The notes: generated from the sequence alone by a model not told the origin. A DNA stretch of 38,297 bases from Paraclostridium benzoelyticum (GCF_001006285.1 NZ_LBBT01000212.1:1-38297); one strand, 5' to 3'; counted from the first letter of the stretch, positions 9,701 through 16,171 are shown. Translations and numbers: made by a program.

Positions 9701-11822
9701 TTTTGTTACAGATTCAGTGACTATAAATGATGTTTCAAAACCTGGGTATAATCCTTATTCAAGTTTTAGTTTAGGAGATATAATAGCAGGAGATACTGTT
9801 GTTGTTAAATTTGATGTAACAGTAAGTTCATTGCCAAGTCCATCATTAGTAAGTAACACTGCTAATTTAACATTTATGTATAGAATAGATCCTGATGGAA
9901 CTGATATATACGGACAAACGAACTCAAATACAGTAACTACTCAAATAAATGTAGGATCACTAAATATATTAAAGAGTGTTAACAAGGGATATGCTACAAC
10001 TGGAGATATAATAACTTATACAGTTACATTAACTAATAATGGAAATATTAATGCAACAGATGTGATTTTCACAGATAGTTTACAGTCTGATGTTACATTT
10101 AATGTAGGTTCAGTAAAAATAAATGGAACAACTTATGAAGACTATAATCCTAATGATGGATTTAACTTAGGTGAAATGGATCCATTAGAAGTTGTAACTG
10201 TAGTATTTACAGCGACTGTTATACAGCAGCCAACACATGACTCAGTACTAAACTATGCTGTAGGATCATTTAATTACAAAGTAAATCCAACTGGCCAAAA
10301 TTATAGTAAATCAATAAATTCAAATACAGTTTATACGATTATAATTTACCCAAAACTAAGTATGTCTAAGACTGTAAATAAAATATATGCAACATTACAA
10401 GACACATTAACTTATAATATATTAGTCAAAAATGAAGGTAATACTACTATATCTAGCCTAGTATTTGCAGACATTTTATCAAATGGAGCTATATTTAAAA
10501 CAGGAACAGTCAAAATTGATGGTGTTAGCTATCCTACGTACGACCCTATAATAGGTTTTAATTTGCCTACTAATCTTATTGCAGGTAATACATCTTTAGT
10601 GCAATTTAATGCAACTGTAAACTCTTTACCTACGCCACCACAAGTAACAAATTATGCTACATCGAATGGGGTATACAAAGTAGATCCACAAGGTAGTGAT
10701 TATCCTATATCATCAACATCAAATACAGTAACGACTAATGTAAATGTTGGAAGTTTATCAAATATAAAATCAGTTGATAAATTGTATGCAAAGGTAAATG
10801 ATATAGTAACTTATACTTCAACAATTACAAATACAGGAAATGTAAATGCAACTAATTTAAGATTTACAGACTTATTGCAAACAGAGCTAAGTTATGTATC
10901 AGGAACTGTTAGAATAAATAATGTTTTATATCCAGCATTAGATCCAATTTCAGGATTTAATTTATCAGACTTAGGAGCTAATCAAACTGTAACAATTACT
11001 TTTGATGCTAAGATAAATGCTTTACCAACACCATCTTATGTAAGCAATACTTCACAAATTCAATTTAGTTATAAAGTGGATCCAAGTGGATCGACATCAA
11101 CAAAGACACAAACAAGTAACGAAGTAACTACTAATGTGGTTTTAGGAAAAATTACAGCAGTTAAAATTGTAGATAAAGCAATAGCAACGATAGGAGATAC
11201 TTTAAACTATACTATAACTCTTACGAATATAGGAAATGTTATAAATACGGAGGTTTTATTCCAAGATACTCCATCCGCAGGAGCACAATTTAAATCAGGT
11301 TCTGTAATTGTAAATGGCGTAAGTCAGCCAACTTATGACCCTACAGTTGGATTTAGTATAGGTGATATTGGAATAGGTAATGTTGTGATAGTACAGTTTA
11401 GTGCTATAGTGGTTTCAGTTCCAGAATCAAATAAAGTAACTAATCAGGCTGTAATACCATTTAAATATTTAGTAGATCCAAAACAATCACCATACAGTGA
11501 TACAGCTTATTCAAATACAGTAACAACTAATATCGCATATGGAAATCTAAATGTAACTAAATCGGTAAATAAAAAATATGCGACTATTGGTGAAAAAATA
11601 ACGTATACAATTGCGATAGAAAATATAGGAAACATAAATGCTACAGATGTAGTATTTTTAGACTATACTCCTAATAATTCTATATTTGTATTAGGATCTG
11701 TAACTGTAAATGGTATAGTTCATACAGATTATAATCCATCGGCTGGATTTAATTTAGGAACTATGGTCCCAGGTCAAATTATAACTGTTGTTTATCAAGT
11801 TCAAGTTGTAGACTTATGTTAA
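3741..11822 (+). CDS. Giant DUF11 tandem-repeat protein, 2693 aa, about 18 repeats
   Basis: Seen: GTG start at 3741 with a strong TTAGGAGGAGATATT site. Residues 1-350 are a unique head containing a Pro/Asn/Gly-rich linker (SPNPNPGTSPNNPG). An EF-hand-like loop DIDGDGEYKVE starts at D362. About 18 Ig-like DUF11/TIGR01451 repeats of roughly 131 residues follow. Each runs TKSVDKxYAxVGD, LTYTxxIxNxGN, FxD, GSVxINGxxxPxYNPxxGF, VxFxxxVxSxP, YxxDPxG and SNTVTT. The last repeat stops early and the protein ends in VDLC. There is no signal peptide, transmembrane segment or sorting motif. Known: such repeats form stiff rods on cell or spore surfaces. Inference: a filamentous surface protein, possibly spore-associated, expressed with its divergent DUF11 neighbour. 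The repeats have drifted apart at DNA level, so the array is old. A strong terminator follows. Partner and ligand are unknown. Confidence 0.8.
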   Translation: MPLTPRFTAIDKAVLVATGNSFVVCGSTTEIAINTSDMIKPNGSTTRDWSEAGSTANLNILSNSTILYAELLWYSTVKSNVEGSDDLRSIQDDPITFTTPKGSYQISPEYTDTNTGESGTIDRYRAANVTSYIQDSLSGNYTVSNVPISIPETGLSNTRGGWTLSVIYRNDSLPPQKVIYQSGISVAKPGAPLQSTISGFTTSSDISKLKGYVFLACANGEPLNGDDFAYVGPSFAQLSNIGNTVNSPNPNPGTSPNNPGNSFFSGLINIVNPLNSNNGLINISGTNGSNNHDGFVPIQKLGARNKWDITNVDITKTIVPNQTLLAGQVNSSVIGDGVQLVAVASQVNVNAPNMTATLDAYDIDGDGEYKVEVGEELVYSLSVKNSGSVDASNVIVSSNIDSSTTFIPGSVTINEVSYPTADISVGINLGTIPAHGIKNVLFTVRVNSVPVGGLLKQAANYNYQFISGIDTITNYAKTNTLELTVQDGVLSISKTSSKSTAVIGDTITYTINIENIGTEIGKNIFLQDKIDKNCSFVDGSVIIDGVEHSEYNPIDGISLPDLDVEESTQIVFQCEVKSLPVSEKVYNNAYVSFGYIFNQYGYLREKTISSNITSTIIQYINVIAERCNNNNYPKAGDTVTYTLRLTNTGNVDATNVQVLEPTITGASFIDGSVKINGIIEPTLNPFDGFILPEAIGPKAITEVEYKVLINEVDPASLIENIAQVPFKYQISSETGDVQSEKDSNKVDTMTNYTCMNIIESVDKDYAIINDILYYTVKITNNGNLKSTDTVFLSSIQQESTFIAGSVAINGISYPNYNPNQGFTLGTICSKATVEVTFQAKVNSVPSPNIIYNQSDLVYSYKPDPDGNILTNTIYSNIVETIIKKASYTVTKSVDKMYAQVGDYLVYTTVIKNTGNVDLTNMKFADFTGSYLDFYEGSLYINGINYPNYNPSTQFPLDNLHPEDTTTIVFGATIVENSPVGYIPNTSEVTLSYKQTPYSTLITKTVYSNTVKTYDPYVQVDVVKNVDKSYALVGDTLTYSFTVTNNGNTSAKNAIFSDTIQSQASFIAGSVYINGVNKPSYNPNDGFNLDTINIGQVINIEFKVKVDSLPSPNNIKNSATISYQYYIDPNQQPISNTSTSNIVTTIINAYSANLTKSVNKSYAMVGDILNYEIIASNTGTVPLTNVNLKDIIPNGSTFVDGSVFVDGVNIPVANPNIGFTINDVLPGGNVVVTFKATVTSIPNPPQINNSANINFKYRLSPTLPYVDATLNSNTVTTNVVTVNITNTKSVDKTYATVGDVLTYTSVITNNSNVNITDTIFTDLVPNDTSFVSGSVSIGGTPYPEYNPNTGFTLNTIAPGASVTVKFDVNVDSVPHDGYVTNISNINYSYKLDPNGSSTVANKASNSVTTYIRLGNLTFTKASDRTVVRLNNVITYSFVISNTGNTILKNLKFTDSIQEESLFNTGSVYVNGVNKPTYDPEVGFNLDDIDIGNQATVTFTVTVDQIPLDNQLLNKSTIDYSYYVDPNGSPTTKSKDSNTTTVYVYDTIMSATKSVDKDIAKVGDALTFTIDIVNEGNVAAEFVNFIDALDSNLAFIEDSVYVNGQQKIGYNPNEGFVLSNIEPDTTTTVTFQATVDSRPLDNTIYNFATINYKYTVGTDLINATINTNTTMTFVAVGELTLTKSVNTNYATVGDNLTYSVTVKNTGSVNATNLTFTDLIPNATSFNEGTVVVDGISQPTFNPNEGFVLSDLIPNNYHTVTFSIMVDSLPITGKVENTADVEFTYKLTPSDDPVTITSTSNKVTTFINLGLLNSNKTVDKLYATINDILTYTINIENEGNATCSSILFKDLIQTDATFEAGSVYVNGINKPDYNPNVGFNLEDIIGYGNTSVSFKVKVNSVPATDYILYNNSSVNYNFKIDPDKTPVSKQSTSNIVSTVINVGSLSATKSVSKSYATIGDVLTYTINILNNGNVTAKNINFRDVIPTGLTFVTDSVTINDVSKPGYNPYSSFSLGDIIAGDTVVVKFDVTVSSLPSPSLVSNTANLTFMYRIDPDGTDIYGQTNSNTVTTQINVGSLNILKSVNKGYATTGDIITYTVTLTNNGNINATDVIFTDSLQSDVTFNVGSVKINGTTYEDYNPNDGFNLGEMDPLEVVTVVFTATVIQQPTHDSVLNYAVGSFNYKVNPTGQNYSKSINSNTVYTIIIYPKLSMSKTVNKIYATLQDTLTYNILVKNEGNTTISSLVFADILSNGAIFKTGTVKIDGVSYPTYDPIIGFNLPTNLIAGNTSLVQFNATVNSLPTPPQVTNYATSNGVYKVDPQGSDYPISSTSNTVTTNVNVGSLSNIKSVDKLYAKVNDIVTYTSTITNTGNVNATNLRFTDLLQTELSYVSGTVRINNVLYPALDPISGFNLSDLGANQTVTITFDAKINALPTPSYVSNTSQIQFSYKVDPSGSTSTKTQTSNEVTTNVVLGKITAVKIVDKAIATIGDTLNYTITLTNIGNVINTEVLFQDTPSAGAQFKSGSVIVNGVSQPTYDPTVGFSIGDIGIGNVVIVQFSAIVVSVPESNKVTNQAVIPFKYLVDPKQSPYSDTAYSNTVTTNIAYGNLNVTKSVNKKYATIGEKITYTIAIENIGNINATDVVFLDYTPNNSIFVLGSVTVNGIVHTDYNPSAGFNLGTMVPGQIITVVYQVQVVDLC
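4795..11819 (+). repeat. Tandem protein-coding repeat array, about 18 units of about 395 bp
   Basis: Units begin near 4795, 5206, 5596, 6001, 6394, 6790, 7186, 7579, 7978, 8371, 8764, 9154, 9556, 9955, 10348, 10747, 11143 and 11539. This is a steady period of about 390-410 bp, kept in frame. Conservation is at protein level (GSVxINGxxxPxYNPxxGF); codons differ between units. Units 1-4 are the most divergent, and unit 18 is incomplete, lacking the final YxxDP...SNTVTT strands. Confidence 0.85.
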
Positions 11823-11835
11823 TATAAATGATTTT

Positions 11836-11871
11836 AATCTCGAAGGCATTAATGACTTCGAGATTTTCTTT
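11836..11871 (+). terminator. Terminator of the giant DUF11 gene
   Basis: A 10-bp stem, AATCTCGAAG (11836-11845) with CTTCGAGATT (11856-11865), is followed by TTCTTTTA. It sits 14 bp after the stop codon. Confidence 0.85.
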
Positions 11872-11945
11872 TATTTATGTTTATAATAAATAAATTTTAG
11901 TTTAAAATGTATTTGTTATATAAATTTTTAGTGGAGGGGAATAAT

Positions 11946-12257
11946 ATGGAAGTACAAAAGTATTCAGATGTAAAAATAACTATATTAAAAAAATTGAAAG
12001 TAGATGACATCTTTATAGAATATGCAAAAGAAAGTATGCCATTAGTTTGTGCTAAGGGCGAAGTTGGCGATGAATTTATATCAAAAAACTGTGAAATGCC
12101 AGAACGTTTTTGTAAAGGAGCATGGACAGGATTAGAAAGTAAAGTTGAATTTTTAGCATTAGGGAACAACAGCCCTTATGTAAAACAAGAGGGAGTTGCA
12201 ATACATTCTTGTAACGATGGATTACATCCTGTTATATATAAATTAGAAAGAATATAG
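11946..12257 (+). CDS. TIGR04076 family small protein, 103 aa
   Basis: Seen: start chosen at ATG 11946 because GGAGGGGAATAAT lies just upstream. The in-frame ATG at 11907 has no ribosome site and would add 13 residues that precede the family match. The protein starts MEVQKYSDVKITILKKL and has Cys residues at CAKGE, NCEMPERFCKGAW and SCNDG. It ends in CNDGLHPVIYKLERI, which matches the typical end of TIGR04076 proteins (CTDGLRPVIFKLERI-like). Known: TIGR04076 is a family of roughly 100-residue proteins of unknown function, common in Clostridia, with conserved cysteines. Inference: the cysteines may bind metal or be redox-active; nothing here shows it. It is monocistronic between two terminators, so the neighbours do not suggest a role. 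Confidence 0.8.
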   Translation: MEVQKYSDVKITILKKLKVDDIFIEYAKESMPLVCAKGEVGDEFISKNCEMPERFCKGAWTGLESKVEFLALGNNSPYVKQEGVAIHSCNDGLHPVIYKLERI

Positions 12258-12260
12258 AAA

Positions 12261-12286
12261 AAAGGCTGATTTAAAATCAGCCTTTT
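12261..12286. terminator. Shared bidirectional terminator
   Basis: The stem AAGGCTGATTT / AAATCAGCCTT has T-runs on both strands (CCTTTTATTA on plus, GCCTTTTTTC on minus). It lies between the convergent TIGR04076 gene and lysP and can serve both. Confidence 0.85.
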
Positions 12287-12307
12287 ATTAGTTAATCAAT
12301 ATATTTA

Positions 12308-13741
12308 TCAATTATTTATATTTTCATCAAAAGTTAAATCAACTTCATCTAAAGATACAACTTTAGTTTTATGTTTAATTTTATATCCAGCGTATAAAGC
12401 TATAAATAAAGGTATACCTATATAAGAAGCTATTAAGCTATGCCAGTCAACTCCATTTGGAGTTATACAAGAATATCCTTGACCTAATATTATTATTAAA
12501 CACATTATAAGTGCTAATATAGGTCCAAATGGATACCATTTAGCTTTAAACTTTAATTCGCTTAAATTATTACCTTGATGGATATAGGCTTTTCTAAATC
12601 TATAGTGACAAACTGCTATACCAACCCATGCTATAAATCCAGCAAGTCCAGATGCAGCAACTAACCAAACATAAACTGTACTTTCTGCAAATATACCTGT
12701 TAAGAAACACGCAGAAGCTACTAATGTAGTTAATATTAATGCATTTACAGGAACTCCTCTTTTATTAGTTCTTGCAAAAAATTTAGGTGCAAGTCCTTCT
12801 TTAGCCATTGAATATAGCATTCTAGTTGAGGCATACATACCTGAATTACCTGCAGATAAAACAGATGTTAATATTACTGCATTCATAAGTGAAGCAGCAC
12901 CAGCTATTCCTGCTTTTTCAAAAACCATAGTAAATGGACTTTCAGAAACACCAGCTTGAGTAAACGGTATAATAGCCCCTAATACAATTATAGTTCCTAG
13001 ATAAAATATTAATATTCTCCAGAATATTGATTTTATAGCTTTTGGTATAGTTTTTTCAGGATGCTCACTTTCTCCAGCAGCAACTCCTATAAGCTCTGTA
13101 CCTTGGAATGAAAAACCAGCAACTAAAAATATAGCAAATACAGATTTTATGCCACCATGGAATGGTCCGTCAGCTATAAAATAATTATGGAAGCCTATTT
13201 CATCAGAACCCATTACGCCAAGTATCATTAACACACCTATTATTAAAAATATTATTACAGTTACAACTTTAATTCCTGCAAACCAATACTCAGATTCACC
13301 ATATGCTTTTGCTGATAAAAAGTTTAACCCTACAATTATAGCTAAGAAAAATATACTCCAATAAAATCCAGGTACATTAGGGAACCAATATTTCATAATT
13401 AATGATCCTGCAACCATTTCAGCAGCTATAGTTATTGCCCAGTTATACCAATAGTTCCACCCAAGTGCAAAACCAAGTGCTGGATCAATAAACTTTGTAG
13501 CATAAGAACTAAAAGAACCTGATATAGGCATATATGTTGCCATTTCACCTAAACTAGTTATTAAGAAATAAACCATTATTCCTATTAACCCATATGCTAG
13601 TAAAGCACCACCAGGACCTGCTTGGTGAAGAGTATCACCCATTGCAAGGAATATACCTGTACCGATCGATCCTCCTAGAGCAATCATATTTAGATGTCTA
13701 GCTTTTAACCCTCTTTTTAACTCTTGATTTTCATTACTCAC
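12308..13741 (-). CDS. lysP: Lysine-specific permease LysP, 477 aa
   Basis: Seen: an APC-superfamily transporter with about 12 hydrophobic segments. From memory it follows E. coli LysP closely throughout: LKARHLNMIALGGSIGTGIF, QAGPGGALL, ITSLGEMATYMPISGSF, ALGWNYWYNW, GFSFQGTELIGVAAGESE, ILTSVLSAGNSGMYASTRML and CHYRFRKAYIHQG. The length (477) compares with 489 for E. coli. The start is GTG at 13741 with AAGGAGGATAAGTAAA upstream; no better ATG is near. Known: LysP imports lysine with protons. The upstream lysine riboswitch independently supports lysine as substrate, so this is more than a family guess. It forms a single-gene unit ending at the bidirectional terminator. A 529-nt leader separates promoter and start, much longer than the riboswitch needs because of an odd repetitive patch. 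Confidence 0.93.
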   Translation of the reverse strand: MSNENQELKRGLKARHLNMIALGGSIGTGIFLAMGDTLHQAGPGGALLAYGLIGIMVYFLITSLGEMATYMPISGSFSSYATKFIDPALGFALGWNYWYNWAITIAAEMVAGSLIMKYWFPNVPGFYWSIFFLAIIVGLNFLSAKAYGESEYWFAGIKVVTVIIFLIIGVLMILGVMGSDEIGFHNYFIADGPFHGGIKSVFAIFLVAGFSFQGTELIGVAAGESEHPEKTIPKAIKSIFWRILIFYLGTIIVLGAIIPFTQAGVSESPFTMVFEKAGIAGAASLMNAVILTSVLSAGNSGMYASTRMLYSMAKEGLAPKFFARTNKRGVPVNALILTTLVASACFLTGIFAESTVYVWLVAASGLAGFIAWVGIAVCHYRFRKAYIHQGNNLSELKFKAKWYPFGPILALIMCLIIILGQGYSCITPNGVDWHSLIASYIGIPLFIALYAGYKIKHKTKVVSLDEVDLTFDENINN

Positions 13742-13817
13742 TTTACTTATCCTCCTTATGGTAGTTAGTTTTCCATAAGTAAGTAACTAAGATAATAAAT
13801 CTTTATGAAAATAAAAA

Positions 13818-13935
13818 ATTCACTTCGCTCATGTCGCTCAAATTTCATATCGTCAACGTCCACTCGGTAAACTCGTGTCCCGTTACTCAAACGACTTCGT
13901 CCGTTGCTCAAAAAGCTTTTTTACGCTCAAAATGT
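13818..13935. repeat. G-rich degenerate repeat patch in the lysP leader
   Basis: On the lysP strand this is a run of related units, each starting with a GAG-containing word: TTTGAGCAACGGACGAAGTC, TTTGAGTAACGGGACACGAG, ACCGAGTGGACGTTGACG and TTTGAGCGACATGAGCGAAG, about 22-27 bp apart. It is clearly richer in G+C than everything around it. It lies after the riboswitch terminator and before the lysP ribosome site. It resembles a dispersed intergenic repeat, but only one copy is in this window, so that cannot be shown here. Confidence 0.5.
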
Positions 13936-14012
13936 ATTATATGGATATAACTAAGTTTCATAGGTTATATACGAACTTTGAATAATTATAATCCCTTAAG
14001 CGTAAAAAAAGC
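13914..14012. repeat. Inverted repeat linking terminator tail and leader patch
   Basis: AGCTTTTTTACGCT (13914-13927) and AGCGTAAAAAAAGC (13999-14012) are near-perfect complements 71 bp apart. The second arm overlaps the U-tract of the riboswitch terminator, so in read-through transcript the arms could pair. They could also mark the edge of an inserted segment. Confidence 0.5.
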
Positions 14013-14035
14013 CATGAGACTATGCTCATGACTTT
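14004..14035 (-). terminator. Riboswitch-controlled intrinsic terminator for lysP
   Basis: On the minus strand GTCATGAG and CTCATGGC form an 8-bp stem with one G-U pair and a 6-nt loop, followed by TTTTTTT. It lies about 50 nt downstream of the lysine aptamer and upstream of lysP, as expected for a switch that ends transcription when lysine is bound. Confidence 0.8.
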
Positions 14036-14082
14036 ATACGAAAAAATCCATACTAACTAAGTATGATGATACCGTACGCTTT

Positions 14083-14256
14083 CATTGAAAATAGCACTCC
14101 ACAAAATGTGACAGTCTTATATATATTTTATATAAGCCCAGTAAATAGTGTTAAAGCTATTAACTATTTACTTCGGCGAAATTTCCTTTCATATTACTTC
14201 ATCGAGCTACCTCCATAATACTACTAATAAGTTTCGCGCCTCTATCTCAGTTATCT
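14083..14256 (-). promoter_or_regulatory. Lysine riboswitch (L-box) aptamer
   Basis: On the minus strand the conserved core is present in order: GATAGAGGCGCGAA at the 5' side, GAAAGGAAATTTCGCCGAAG (14171-14190), CTGGGCTTATA, GACTGTCACATTTTGTGGAG, and closing GTGCTATTTTC pairing back to GAGATAG. These are hallmark L-box elements. A hairpin GTCATGAG/CTCATGGC with a T-run follows. High lysine should stabilise the aptamer and terminate lysP transcription. Confidence is high from motif order alone; a covariance search for the Rfam lysine family would confirm it. Confidence 0.93.
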
Positions 14257-14270
14257 ACTTGTTGTATACA

Positions 14271-14298
14271 ATTATAAAACAAATTTAAAATAAGTCAA
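14271..14298 (-). promoter_or_regulatory. Sigma-A promoter of riboswitch-lysP
   Basis: On the minus strand TTGACT (14293-14298), a 16-bp spacer and a perfect TATAAT (14271-14276) lie 15 bp upstream of the aptamer. This is among the best promoters in the window. Confidence 0.8.
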
Positions 14299-14431
14299 TA
14301 AAAAAAATTATATTAGTAAAGTTAACTATTTTCAGATGATTTATAAAAATGAGAAAAATTAAGTTAAATTAGTAAAGAAAATCATTGATATACCGATAAT
14401 ATATAAATATTTAACACTACAAAAATAGTTA

Positions 14432-14463
14432 AGGATGTGATCCATTAATTGATATCACATCCT
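14432..14463 (-). terminator. Terminator of the coat-F-like gene
   Basis: The 10-bp stem AGGATGTGAT / ATCACATCCT lies 6 bp after the minus-strand stop. The T-run on that strand is broken (TTAACTATTTTT), while the plus side has ATTTTT. Confidence 0.65.
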
Positions 14464-14469
14464 ATTTTT

Positions 14470-14964
14470 CTAGTTATACATATTATGTTGACTCATGTAA
14501 TTGTAAATTTTTTCTCCGTGTTCTTGTTCTTCTTTTTGAATATGATTTAAAACTTGGCGTATGTTTTTATCTGCAAACTCAAAGATAGCTGTATTATATG
14601 TAGATGATACATATTTTTCAGTACTAAGTGAGTCTTGGCATAACATTTTATCTTGTTCATTATAAGCATTCATTTGTGATGATTGTAAATTCATGTTAGG
14701 CATAGTATTTGAATTTTGCATATTTGAGTTTTGATTTCCTTGGTTTTGACCTTGAGCTTGATTAACATTTGGAACAGTACCACTTAAAATTTGATTTATT
14801 GAAGTTAAGTGTTGTTGTTCGTGTTGAGCAAGTTCATTAAATAAACTTTTTAGCTGTGGGTCTGAAGCTTTTTGAGCATATTCTTGATATTTTTGAACAC
14901 ATAATTGCTCATGGCTTTTTTCGTCTTCTAATAACATTTTTTCTTTAGCAGTTAAATTTAACAT
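14470..14964 (-). CDS. Spore coat protein, coat F (CotF) family, 164 aa
   Basis: Seen: start chosen at ATG 14964, giving MLNLTAKEKMLLEDEKSHE, because GGAGGTGGATTTT sits directly upstream; a GTG start at 14979 would lie inside that ribosome site. Two helical, Glu/Gln/His-rich halves (KSHEQLCVQKYQEYAQKASD...LAQHEQQHLTSINQIL and FADKNIRQVLNHIQKEEQEH) flank a Gln/Asn-rich linker at about residues 72-105. Known: this is the ferritin-like four-helix pattern of coat F proteins, which occur in the spore coat or associate with it. EQQH and EEQEH resemble the metal-site motifs of ferritin-like folds. Inference: a mother-cell sporulation gene. Upstream AC, 17 nt, then AATAATATA is one base off the sigma-K pattern. 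It is divergent from the PocR-type regulator. Confidence 0.75.
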   Translation of the reverse strand: MLNLTAKEKMLLEDEKSHEQLCVQKYQEYAQKASDPQLKSLFNELAQHEQQHLTSINQILSGTVPNVNQAQGQNQGNQNSNMQNSNTMPNMNLQSSQMNAYNEQDKMLCQDSLSTEKYVSSTYNTAIFEFADKNIRQVLNHIQKEEQEHGEKIYNYMSQHNMYN

Positions 14965-15033
14965 AAAATCCACCTCCACTAAATAGTCTGCATAATAAAC
15001 AATATATTATTCATATATGATAAAATTAGTACA

Positions 15034-15042
15034 TGATATAAA
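15034..15042 (+). promoter_or_regulatory. Extended -10 promoter of the PocR-type regulator
   Basis: TGATATAAA is an extended -10 (TGn plus TATAAA) 24 bp upstream of the GTG start. No good -35 is visible at 17 bp. Confidence 0.45.
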
Positions 15043-15066
15043 ATTGCCTTTAAAGGAGTATGAAAA

Positions 15067-16101
15067 GTGAGAAATGAAAATTTAAGTCTAAATAAGATAA
15101 TAGATTTCAAGAAATGGGATAATTTGCAAGATTATCTTTCGCTAGTTACGAAAATGGCAATAGTTATAGTGGACTATAAAGGAAATCCGATAACTAAACA
15201 CAGTAGATGCCACAAATTTTGTGAGTTAGTAAGAGGTAATTCTAAATTATCAAAGTACTGTGAAAAATGCGATTCAAGAGGTGGGTTAGAAGCTGTACGA
15301 ATGAATAAACCATATATATATTTATGTCATTACAATATAGTTGATGTTGCTATACCTATTATAGTAGATGAAAAATATATAGGTGCAATAATGGCAGGGC
15401 AAGTGAGAATAGATGATTATGAATCAACAGATATGTTAGAACAAATATTAAAAGTTCCAGATAAAGTACTAGAACAAAATGACATCTCAAATCAACTTAA
15501 TCAATATTATAATGATTTACCTGTTTTATCATATAAAGAAGTAGAAGATACATCTAATATGTTATTTTTATTATCTAATTATATAGTAGAAGAGGCATTA
15601 AATAAAAATTTGATTTTAGAGATGTATGAAAAAACTATGAGAAATGGAATAGAAATAGATAGTAAAACTTTTACTGGATACAGCATAAAAAATATAGAAA
15701 GTGTTAAAAAAGAAATTTCCAATGCTATTGTGAATAGGTATATAACTTATGATCATAAAGAAGACAGTGAAGAAATTAATGTAAGCAAAACTTTAAAGCC
15801 AGCAATACAATATATATATAACAATAAAAGTGAAAATATATCAATGGAAAGTATGGCTAAGTTATGCCATGTTAGTTCAAGTTATTTTAGTAGACTATTT
15901 TCAAAAGAAATAGGTGAAAATTTTTCAACATACATATCAAAGCTTAAGATTAAATGGGCAAAAGCTCTTTTAGAAGAAACCGATATGACAATAAATGAAA
16001 TCAGTGATGAACTTGGATTTAGCGAGTCAGGATACTTTATAAAGATATTTAAAAAGTATGAAGGTGTAACCCCAAATTTATACAAAAAGCATCTTAGATA
16101 A
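15067..16101 (+). CDS. PocR-domain AraC-family transcriptional regulator, 344 aa
   Basis: Seen: GTG start at 15067 with AAAGGAGTATGAAAA upstream. Residues about 10-160 form a PocR-type sensor with the typical Cys cluster (CHKFCELVRGN...YCEKCDSRGG) and the strand IPIIVDEKYIGAIMAGQV. Residues about 245-344 are an AraC double helix-turn-helix (ISMESMAKLCHVSSSYFSRLF and MTINEISDELGFSESGYFIKIF). Known: PocR domains occur in regulators of propanediol and glycerol use. Inference: it probably activates the gldA-dhaK genes 192 bp downstream on the same strand, perhaps sensing glycerol, dihydroxyacetone or a related small molecule. The weak -35 of that operon fits an activated promoter. The cysteines could bind a metal or redox cofactor; this is not shown. 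Strength of the family call is high, of the target moderate. Confidence 0.85.
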   Translation: MRNENLSLNKIIDFKKWDNLQDYLSLVTKMAIVIVDYKGNPITKHSRCHKFCELVRGNSKLSKYCEKCDSRGGLEAVRMNKPYIYLCHYNIVDVAIPIIVDEKYIGAIMAGQVRIDDYESTDMLEQILKVPDKVLEQNDISNQLNQYYNDLPVLSYKEVEDTSNMLFLLSNYIVEEALNKNLILEMYEKTMRNGIEIDSKTFTGYSIKNIESVKKEISNAIVNRYITYDHKEDSEEINVSKTLKPAIQYIYNNKSENISMESMAKLCHVSSSYFSRLFSKEIGENFSTYISKLKIKWAKALLEETDMTINEISDELGFSESGYFIKIFKKYEGVTPNLYKKHLR

Positions 16102-16171
16102 CAGATAAATTGAATTTGTTAAAAAAATTTCGAAAAGTACATAAATTCCAATTATATAATTTAAGTTCAAA

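Noticed and set aside
4795..11819. CRISPR-like repetition
   Set aside because: The about 395-bp period is protein-coding, in frame and variable at DNA level; no short exact repeats with unique spacers and no cas genes.
11907..11945. Longer start for the TIGR04076 protein
   Set aside because: No ribosome site; GGAGGGG points to ATG 11946, and the family match begins there.
13742..13858. Small minus-strand frame in the lysP leader starting MKFERHERSEFF, 27 codons
   Set aside because: No ribosome binding site at a proper distance; its sequence comes from the repetitive patch, and it ends before lysP. Not a supportable gene.
16115..16132. Rex-like half-site TTGTTAA after the PocR-type gene
   Set aside because: Only the left arm is present; the other side bears no resemblance to TTAACAA.
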